DNA from: an uncultured Sphingomonadales bacterium
GTDB taxonomy: Bacteria; Pseudomonadota; Alphaproteobacteria; Sphingomonadales; Sphingomonadaceae
Length of the DNA stretch: 39,573 nt
Reading direction: 5' to 3'
Assembly: GCA_903821685.1 (NCBI GenBank)
Contig: CAIJLW010000135.1
Coordinates: forward strand, 1 to 39,573
Part shown: positions 34,016 through 39,573 of the stretch, one piece after another
Numbering within the stretch: the stretch's first letter is position 1
How the letters are laid out: each line of letters opens with the position of its first letter
Notes under the pieces: generated by a model
Database searches by the model: none
What the model was told of the DNA's origin: nothing
The model's input: the letters and a program-made list of their open reading frames with translations, nothing else
Program-made: the position numbers and the translations under genes

Positions 34016-34822
34016 ATGGCGATGGGCGAATTTCACAAGATGCATGGGCTGGGCAATGACTTTGTCATTATCGACGCGCGAGCTTATCCAATGGAAATGT
34101 CCCCTGCCCGCGCGCGGGCAATTGCCGACCGGAAGATTGGCATTGGTTGCGACCAATTAATCCTGTTACTCCCATCGGATGTCGCAGACGTAGCGATGCG
34201 CATTTTTAATCCGGACGGCGGCGAAATCGAAGCGTGCGGCAACGCCTCGCGCTGCGTCATTGCGCTGTTGAAAAAAGACCTTGAGATCGAAACTAAAGGT
34301 GGCCTGATTTCTGGTATGTTGTCCGGCAATGACGTCACGGTCGCGATGGGCGAAGCAAGGTTTGACTGGCAAGCCATTCCACTTGCCTTTGCTATGGACA
34401 GCGCTTCGATGCCCTTAGCATGGGAAGAACTTGAAAACCCCATGGCGGTCAACATGGGCAACCCGCATGCTGTTTTCTTTGTAGATGATGTCGACGCGAT
34501 TGACCTCGCGCGGCTTGGTCCCATCATCGAGCACGACTCCGTTTTTCCCGAGCGGGCAAACGTCAACGTCGCCTCCATCGACGGCAATGAAATCCACCTA
34601 AACGTATGGGAGCGTGCTGCTGGCTTGACTGGAGCATGCGGCACGGGGGCATGCGCCACCGCAGTTGCTGCGATCCGGCAAGGTAAAGTCCAATCGCCGG
34701 TGATCGTCCACCAATCGGGCGGAACATTGACCATAGAATGGGCATCAGGAGAACCCGTCGTCATGACTGGCAGCGCGACCTATGTTTTCAAGGGGCAAGC
34801 GAACTGGGACGACTTTGGATGA
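34016..34822 (+). CDS. dapF: diaminopimelate epimerase
   Basis: DapF converts LL- to meso-diaminopimelate for lysine and peptidoglycan. The 268-residue protein has FHKMHGLGNDFVIID at the start, the first catalytic cysteine C74 in EACGNASRC and the second, C208, in GACGTGACAT. Two ATGs (34016 and 34022) fit equally and neither has a clear ribosome site. It is the first gene of a four-gene operon whose members overlap by 4 bases each. It is divergent from ffh. Confidence 0.97.
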   Translation: MAMGEFHKMHGLGNDFVIIDARAYPMEMSPARARAIADRKIGIGCDQLILLLPSDVADVAMRIFNPDGGEIEACGNASRCVIALLKKDLEIETKGGLISGMLSGNDVTVAMGEARFDWQAIPLAFAMDSASMPLAWEELENPMAVNMGNPHAVFFVDDVDAIDLARLGPIIEHDSVFPERANVNVASIDGNEIHLNVWERAAGLTGACGTGACATAVAAIRQGKVQSPVIVHQSGGTLTIEWASGEPVVMTGSATYVFKGQANWDDFG

Positions 34823-36084
34823 ACGCCCCACTGCAAAAACCTGAAGTCATCAGCATGGGCTGCCGCCTTAATCTTGCCGAGAGCAACGCCTTGGCTGAGC
34901 AGCTTGCTGGCCATGACGATATTGTCATTATCAATAGCTGCGCCGTGACCAATGAGTCTGTCCGCCAAACGCGCCAAGCCATTCGCCAAGCACATAAGCG
35001 GCGCCCTGATGCGCGGGTATGGGTGACGGGCTGTGCGGCGCAGGTCGAGCCTGAAACGTTTAGAAACATGCCGGAAGTGGCTGGCGTGTTCGGCAATCAT
35101 GAAAAGCAAAATGCTGCATTGCTGCGCGAGATAATTGATCGCCCCGACCGACCAGTCATTGTGTCAGACATCATGACCATCGCGCAAACCGCGCCGCATC
35201 TTGTGACGGCATATTCCGGAAAGACACGCGCGTTCGTGGAGGTGCAAAACGGATGCGACCATCGCTGCACTTTCTGCATCATCCCTTATGGCCGTGGCAA
35301 TAGCCGTTCGGTCCCCGCGGGCAGCGTTATCGACCATATCCAAAAGCTTGTGGATACCGGTTTTCAGGAGGTCGTTTTAACAGGCGTTGACGTCACCAGC
35401 TATGGCCATGATCTTCCGGGACAGCCAAATCTGGGTGCGCTTGTCGAACGCATCTTGAAGCTCGTGCCCGACCTTCCGCGTATTCGGCTGTCGTCAATCG
35501 ATGGTGTTGAAATTGACGCACGGTTGTTTGACCTGCTGACCGGCGAAGCGCGGCTGATGCCGCATGTCCATTTGTCCTTGCAGGCTGGTGACAACCTGAT
35601 CCTGAAGCGCATGAAACGACGCCATAGCCGCGAACTGGCGACTGACCTCGTCGCGCGGCTTAAGGCAAAAAGGCCGGATATCGCCATTGGCGCCGACATC
35701 ATTGCCGGTTTCCCGACCGAAGATGACGCGATGTTCGCAAATAGCGTGGACCTCATTCGCCAATGCGGCATCGTGCACGGGCATATTTTTCCATATTCGC
35801 CCAAAAAAGGTACCCCTGCGGCGCGCATGCCGCAATTACCCCCGCAAATCATCAAGGCTCGGGCCAAAGCACTTCGCGAAACGGTCGCTGTCCACAGAGC
35901 GGAATGGATGAATAGCCTTGTGGGCACAGTTCAAAATGTTGCTGTCGAAAGTGGTGGCTTGGCTGGTCATGCGGAAAATTTCGCCTATCTCAAGCTCGAT
36001 AGGATAATGGCAGAAGGCAGTATCGTCGCGGCCCGCGTTACAAATACACAAGACGGCAATTTACAGGCAGAGGTTATCGAATGA
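34819..36084 (+). CDS. mtaB: tRNA t6A37 methylthiotransferase MtaB
   Basis: MtaB is a radical-SAM enzyme that adds a methylthio group to t6A37, giving ms2t6A. The 421-residue protein has the N-terminal UPF0004 domain with cluster cysteines C15, C41 and C72, the radical-SAM motif CDHRCTFC (C146, C150, C153) and a C-terminal TRAM-like region. The ATG overlaps the dapF stop (ATGA), so the longer upstream frame is rejected. It uses the t6A product of the Tsa system, one member of which (tsaE) is in this window. MiaB is the main alternative, but the short N-terminus beginning EVISMGCRLN is MtaB-like. Confidence 0.95.
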   Translation: MNAPLQKPEVISMGCRLNLAESNALAEQLAGHDDIVIINSCAVTNESVRQTRQAIRQAHKRRPDARVWVTGCAAQVEPETFRNMPEVAGVFGNHEKQNAALLREIIDRPDRPVIVSDIMTIAQTAPHLVTAYSGKTRAFVEVQNGCDHRCTFCIIPYGRGNSRSVPAGSVIDHIQKLVDTGFQEVVLTGVDVTSYGHDLPGQPNLGALVERILKLVPDLPRIRLSSIDGVEIDARLFDLLTGEARLMPHVHLSLQAGDNLILKRMKRRHSRELATDLVARLKAKRPDIAIGADIIAGFPTEDDAMFANSVDLIRQCGIVHGHIFPYSPKKGTPAARMPQLPPQIIKARAKALRETVAVHRAEWMNSLVGTVQNVAVESGGLAGHAENFAYLKLDRIMAEGSIVAARVTNTQDGNLQAEVIE

Positions 36085-37010
36085 GCGAGAATGCTGGGTG
36101 GACGGACCGTTTGTTCGGCGGCCTCAAAAAAACGTCAGGTAAGTTGACCGAGAATATCGCCGGGCTTGTAACAAAGGCAAAGCTTGACCCTAGCGATCTC
36201 GACGAGATCGAAGATGCATTAATTGCGTCTGACCTTGGCCCCGCAATGGCATCCCAGATCCGCGAAAAAATAGCTGCCGGCCGCTTTGATAGGGGTGTAG
36301 ATGCCGATGGCATAAGGCAGATAGTAGAGGATGAAATCGCCGCTGTGCTTGCGCCTGTGGCCTCTCCGCTTGAAATTGATGCATTCCCGCGCCCACAAGT
36401 AATCTTAGTCATTGGCGTAAACGGTTCAGGCAAAACCACGACCATCGCAAAACTGGCCAATCTGTTCTTGGAACAAGATTACGGAGTCATGCTGGCGGCG
36501 GGTGACACATTTCGCGCAGCCGCGATTGGGCAGTTGAAAATATGGGCCGAACGTATCGGTGTGCCCATTGTAACTGGGCCAGAGGGCGGTGACGCGGCGG
36601 GCGTTGTGTTTGACGCAGTAAAAAAGGCGACGGCAGAAGGAATTGATGTTCTGATCGTTGATACCGCAGGCCGGTTACAGAATAAGCGCGAGTTGATGGA
36701 TGAACTGGCAAAGATTCGGCGCGTGCTAGGCCGCTTGAACCCCGCCGCCCCGCACAATGTTGTTCTCGTGCTTGACGCCACAACCGGTCAAAATGCGTTG
36801 TCACAGATTGAAACTTTTAAGGAGGTCGCTGACGTGACTGGACTTGTAATGACGAAATTGGACGGCAGCGCGCGCGGCGGGATATTGGTGGCCGCTGCAA
36901 AGCAATTCGGCCTGCCCATTCACGCTATCGGTGTGGGTGAGTCGATTGACGATCTGCGGCCGTTCAATGCCCAAGATGTTGCGCGCGCAATCAGCGGGGG
37001 ATCACTATGA
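36081..37010 (+). CDS. ftsY: signal recognition particle receptor FtsY
   Basis: FtsY is the membrane-associated SRP receptor and partner GTPase of Ffh. The 309-residue protein has the N domain (about 10-100), G1 GVNGSGKT (112-119), DTFRAAAIGQL (142-152), DTAGR (194-198) and TKLDGSARGG. It lacks the long acidic A domain of the Escherichia coli protein, so membrane binding must rely on the N-terminal amphipathic helix (WTDRLFGGLKKTSGKL), as in other alphaproteobacteria. Its ATG overlaps the mtaB stop (ATGA) and its end overlaps yciB in the same way. Confidence 0.97.
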   Translation: MSENAGWTDRLFGGLKKTSGKLTENIAGLVTKAKLDPSDLDEIEDALIASDLGPAMASQIREKIAAGRFDRGVDADGIRQIVEDEIAAVLAPVASPLEIDAFPRPQVILVIGVNGSGKTTTIAKLANLFLEQDYGVMLAAGDTFRAAAIGQLKIWAERIGVPIVTGPEGGDAAGVVFDAVKKATAEGIDVLIVDTAGRLQNKRELMDELAKIRRVLGRLNPAAPHNVVLVLDATTGQNALSQIETFKEVADVTGLVMTKLDGSARGGILVAAAKQFGLPIHAIGVGESIDDLRPFNAQDVARAISGGSL

Positions 37011-37636
37011 GCGGAGCCCCATCAGCAAAAAAACCATCCGGTACGCTGAACTTCGTTCTAGATTTCGGACCGCTGTTACTGTTCTTTGTTGCTTCAAAGT
37101 TTGGCAGCTCAGATACTGATCCCAAACAGGGTGCAATTGTTGGCACAGCCGCCTTCATGGCTGCAATCCTTGTTGCAGTAATCGTATCAAAGCTCAAACT
37201 CGGCAAAATTTCGCCAATGCTAAAGCTGACAGCCGCGCTGGGTGTATTTTTTGGGGCACTCACGATCTGGTTCTATGATGAACGCTTCATCCAAATCAAA
37301 CCGACCATCATCTATGCCTTTTTCGCCATTCTGCTGCTCGGTGGTTGGTTCCGCGGCAAAGCGATGCTGAAATATGTTCTTGAACAAGCCTATCAGGGGC
37401 TTGATGAAAAAGGCTGGATGAAACTGTCGTTAAGCTGGGGTATGTTTTTCTTCATACTGGCAGGGCTGAATGAAATCTTTCGACAGCCCGAATGGTTTTC
37501 GTTCGATACATGGCTTTCGATCAAAGTGTGGGGCGTGTCCGCCCTCACCTTTTTGTTCGCTTTGGCCAATATACCCATGCTGATGCGCCATGGCCTGAAG
37601 CTCGGCGATGATGCCGAGCTTCCACCGCCGACGTAA
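37007..37636 (+). CDS. yciB: inner-membrane-spanning protein YciB (septation protein A/IspZ family)
   Basis: This 209-residue inner membrane protein has five to six membrane helices and the family motifs LDFGPLLLFFVASK near the start, KPTIIYAFFA in the middle and WFSFDTWLSIKVWG later. In Shigella the homologue affects septation, and in Escherichia coli YciB is linked to envelope synthesis; the exact role is not settled. The ATG overlaps ftsY (ATGA). It is the last gene of the dapF operon and ends 3 bases from the convergent sodB stop. Confidence 0.94.
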   Translation: MSGAPSAKKPSGTLNFVLDFGPLLLFFVASKFGSSDTDPKQGAIVGTAAFMAAILVAVIVSKLKLGKISPMLKLTAALGVFFGALTIWFYDERFIQIKPTIIYAFFAILLLGGWFRGKAMLKYVLEQAYQGLDEKGWMKLSLSWGMFFFILAGLNEIFRQPEWFSFDTWLSIKVWGVSALTFLFALANIPMLMRHGLKLGDDAELPPPT

Positions 37637-37639
37637 TCC

Positions 37640-38260
37640 TCATTCTTGGTCGGCGCGTGACGCTCCGTCGCCGTCCAGATTTTCCGCCACGAATTCCCAG
37701 TTTATAGCGTTATTAAGCAATGCATCGACATAGTTCGGACGGGCATTGCGGTAATCGACATAATAAGCATGCTCCCACACATCGATGGTCAGCAATGGCT
37801 TCATATGGTGCGCAACCGGCGTGTCGGCGTCATGCAGTGACGTAATTTTAAGCGTTTCGCCATCAAGTATCAGCCATGCCCAGCCGCTGGCAAAATGTCC
37901 CGTAGCTTCCTCTTTGAATTGGGCCAACATGTCTGCATGGCTGCCGAAACTTGCGTCGATCATAGCTTTTAATGTGCCCGTTGGCGCCTGCTGCTCGGGT
38001 GAGAGGCATTTCCAGTAAAAGCTGTGATTCCAGATTTGTGCTGCGTTGTTGAACAACCCCTTGTTATTTTGCGCCTTTGCTGCGGCGATCACGTCGATCA
38101 ACGACGCGCTTGAAAGGGCTGCGTTGGCCGCAAGCAGCGTGTTGGTTTTGTCCACATAGGCTTTGTGATGTTTTCCATGATGATAATCAAAAGTCTCTGC
38201 GGAGATAAGATCACCAAAGGCCGATTTGTCGTAAGGCAGTTCAGGGAGAATGAAGGACAT
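37640..38260 (-). CDS. sodB: iron-type superoxide dismutase
   Basis: This superoxide dismutase has 206 residues. The metal ligands are H27 in DYHHGKHHKAYV, the His in AQIWNHSFYWKCL, and Asp and His in TIDVWEHAYYVDY. The pattern around AAQIWNHSFYW and ATGHFASGWAWL suggests iron rather than manganese, though cambialistic enzymes look alike. No signal peptide is present, so it is cytosolic. The start MSFILPELPYDKSA matches the family; an in-frame extension to 38551 overlaps the divergent gene and is rejected. The ribosome site is weak. Confidence 0.97.
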   Translation of the reverse strand: MSFILPELPYDKSAFGDLISAETFDYHHGKHHKAYVDKTNTLLAANAALSSASLIDVIAAAKAQNNKGLFNNAAQIWNHSFYWKCLSPEQQAPTGTLKAMIDASFGSHADMLAQFKEEATGHFASGWAWLILDGETLKITSLHDADTPVAHHMKPLLTIDVWEHAYYVDYRNARPNYVDALLNNAINWEFVAENLDGDGASRADQE

Positions 38261-38426
38261 AGCGTATCTTTCTGTATCAGAGGGTTCCAAAGCAAACGCA
38301 TCGGGGCGATACCCGTTCCGTTGGTCACGCGATGCTAACGCAGAAATTATGTGACAAGCCTCTGCCACCCAGATAGGCAGCAATCTATCAGGGGCAATAT
38401 CACCTGAATGCCTACAGGAGGAAAAA

Positions 38427-38990
38427 ATGGCTAAATTTTTTGGAAATCTACATCTGGTGCTCGTCGCCGGTCTGGTACTGTCATTGGCAGTCATGTTCGG
38501 ACTGGACAGTGATGGCTTAACCGCGCAATCGGTCACGCGTTGGCTGCACACATTCTTTGGGATCGTCTGGATCGGCTTGTTGTACTACTTCAACTTCGTC
38601 CAAATCCCCACCATGCCGAAAATCCCTGCTGAGTTGAAGCCGGGTATTTCGAAGCACATCGCGCCATCAGCGTTGTTCTTTTTCCGCTGGGCGGCAGCGC
38701 TCACGGTGTTGCTGGGACTCATCATTTCGGTTCAAGCCGGCTATGCGCATCAGGCCTTCACGCTGCAAGATCCATATAAGCTGATTGGCGTCGGCATGTG
38801 GCTTGCAGTCATCATGGCCTTCAACGTGTGGTTCATCATCTGGCCAAACCAGAAGAAGGCACTTGGCATCGTTGAAGCGGATGACGCAACAAAGGCAAAG
38901 GCCGCAACAACCGCGATGATGACATCGCGCCTCAACACATTGCTATCGATCCCGATGCTTTACACGATGGTCAGCTTCAACGGCGGCTAA
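38427..38990 (+). CDS. Urate_ox_N-like membrane protein
   Basis: This 187-residue protein has four to five membrane helices. The segment LHTFFGIVWIGLLYYFNFVQIPTM and the GMWLAVIMAFNVWFIIWPNQKKALG region are typical of the membrane domain named Urate_ox_N, found at the N-terminus of PuuD-type urate oxidases (COG3748). Here the protein ends without the cytochrome c domain, and no purine-catabolism genes are near, so urate oxidation is doubtful. Conserved His residues in helices could still bind heme. A very strong AGGAGG lies 7 bases before the ATG, implying high expression. It is divergent from sodB and followed by a terminator. Confidence 0.85.
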   Translation: MAKFFGNLHLVLVAGLVLSLAVMFGLDSDGLTAQSVTRWLHTFFGIVWIGLLYYFNFVQIPTMPKIPAELKPGISKHIAPSALFFFRWAAALTVLLGLIISVQAGYAHQAFTLQDPYKLIGVGMWLAVIMAFNVWFIIWPNQKKALGIVEADDATKAKAATTAMMTSRLNTLLSIPMLYTMVSFNGG

Positions 38991-39012
38991 TTGTCGGACA
39001 TCCGATTTCAAG

Positions 39013-39042
39013 AAAGGGGTGGCAAATGCCGCCCCTTTTTTT
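39013..39042 (+). terminator. rho-independent terminator after the Urate_ox_N-like gene
   Basis: GGGGTGGC (39016-39023) pairs with GCCGCCCC (39028-39035), one G-T wobble, around AAAT, followed by seven T residues. Its tail overlaps the stop codon of the convergent pspF by two bases. Confidence 0.92.
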
Positions 39043-39573
39043 ATCCCAACAGGTCGTGTTTTTTCAACGTATGACGCAGTTGATCATAGCTGAGGTTGAG
39101 CGCTTTGGCGGTTTGCCGCTGATTGTACCGGCATTTGGCAAGTGCTTGCTCCAAAACGGCTTTTTCAAATTTCTCAGTCGCCTCGCGAAAGTCAGAAACA
39201 TCAACCGCTTGGCTTAAATCAGTCGAGTGATGCGGCTCAGCAATATTGTTCTGGTTGCCGGCGTGCACCTGCGCCGGAGCATGAGCTGCAACGCCGCCAT
39301 GCCATGGGCTATCAAAGGGATCAAACTGGATATAATCTACCGGCTGCGCTGGGTCAGCCCAGCGATACACCGCGCGTTCGACGACATTACGTAATTCGCG
39401 CACATTGCCCGGCCAGAGATGGTTTTCCAGCACGCGGGTGGCAATTTCACCAAATCCCGGCCAACCGTCCCAACCCAGTTCCGCCGCCATCTTGCGCCCA
39501 TAATATTCGGATAAAACCTCGATATCGCCCTCACGCACACGCAGCGGCGGCAGAGTGATGACTTCAAAGCATA
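39041..39573 (-). CDS. pspF: phage shock protein operon activator PspF (C-terminal part, cut by window edge)
   Basis: PspF is a sigma-54-dependent AAA+ activator of the envelope stress (psp) response. The gene runs off the right edge, and only about 177 C-terminal codons are visible. They start inside the AAA+ domain with FEVITLPPLRVREGDIEVL, then ENHLWPGNVRELRNVVERAV (sensor II), a linker, and a Fis-type helix-turn-helix ending RQTAKALNLSYDQLRHTLKK. The YDQLRHTLKKH end is close to PspF. The GAFTGA loop and Walker motifs lie outside. pspA and partners are expected beyond the right edge, probably divergent. Confidence 0.93.
   Translation of the reverse strand, partial: CFEVITLPPLRVREGDIEVLSEYYGRKMAAELGWDGWPGFGEIATRVLENHLWPGNVRELRNVVERAVYRWADPAQPVDYIQFDPFDSPWHGGVAAHAPAQVHAGNQNNIAEPHHSTDLSQAVDVSDFREATEKFEKAVLEQALAKCRYNQRQTAKALNLSYDQLRHTLKKHDLLG

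Noticed and set aside
33917-34156. 79-codon minus-strand frame at the dapF start
   Set aside because: It overlaps dapF on the opposite strand and has no coding character.
38261-38551. Longer N-terminus for sodB
   Set aside because: The extra 97 residues are unlike superoxide dismutases and overlap the divergent membrane-protein gene and its ribosome site.

Overview
The window reads as chromosomal core genome of an alphaproteobacterium of the order Sphingomonadales. The evidence is the GC content (moderate for the group), the protein sequence style, and several gene orders typical of alphaproteobacteria: divL-tsaE-amgK-murU-addB-addA, ffh-rpsP-rimM-trmD-rplS, and dapF-mtaB-ftsY-yciB. Placement near Sphingorhabdus or Sphingopyxis is a guess. 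There is no prophage, CRISPR array or intact mobile element. The only trace of mobile DNA is a short degenerate piece resembling an IS630-type transposase, just after a tRNA-Asn gene at the left edge.

Layout, left to right. 43-117: tRNA-Asn(GTT). 118-370: non-coding debris. 371-4231, minus strand: a small secreted protein, secA, then a TauE/SafE-type permease. 4407-5630, plus: argJ. 5640-16923, minus: a tightly overlapping operon divL (atypical kinase with Tyr in place of the phospho-acceptor His), tsaE, amgK, murU, addB, addA, then trxA. 17037-18431, minus: ahcY behind a palindromic, SahR-like operator. 18670-21223, plus: peroxiredoxin, AMP nucleosidase and a Lys/Ala/Pro-rich basic protein with a hydrophobic segment. 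21272-25055, minus: alpha/beta hydrolase, GNAT acetyltransferase, four-helix membrane protein, and a secreted M2 (ACE-like) metallopeptidase. 25193-28203, plus: a MarR-emrA-emrB type efflux operon. 28207-29889, minus: asd and a DsbA-fold isomerase. 29996-33774, minus: ffh-rpsP-rimM-trmD-rplS. 34016-37636, plus: dapF-mtaB-ftsY-yciB. 37640-38260, minus: iron superoxide dismutase. 38427-38990, plus: a Urate_ox_N-like membrane protein. 39041 to the right edge, minus: the C-terminal part of pspF.

Functional themes. Protein export is prominent: SecA, both SRP GTPases (Ffh and FtsY, in divergent operons) and PspF of the envelope stress response. The divL operon joins cell-cycle signalling, tRNA t6A modification, peptidoglycan sugar recycling and double-strand-break repair in one overlapping unit. 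Translation genes (rpsP, rimM, trmD, rplS, mtaB, tsaE, tRNA-Asn) are also abundant. Almost all same-strand neighbours overlap by 4-26 bases or lie a few bases apart, so translational coupling is likely. Three convergent gene pairs are only 3-9 bases apart and leave no room for terminators.

The most interesting leads are: a 90-codon signal-peptide ORF directly upstream of secA, in the position that secM holds in enterobacteria, with two RNA hairpins between it and secA; the Tyr-for-His DivL; a candidate SahR operator at ahcY; a possibly leaderless marR with a palindrome between -35 and -10; and a 48-bp in-frame repeat that extends ribosomal protein bS16 with an acidic tail. No clearly new multi-gene system was found.
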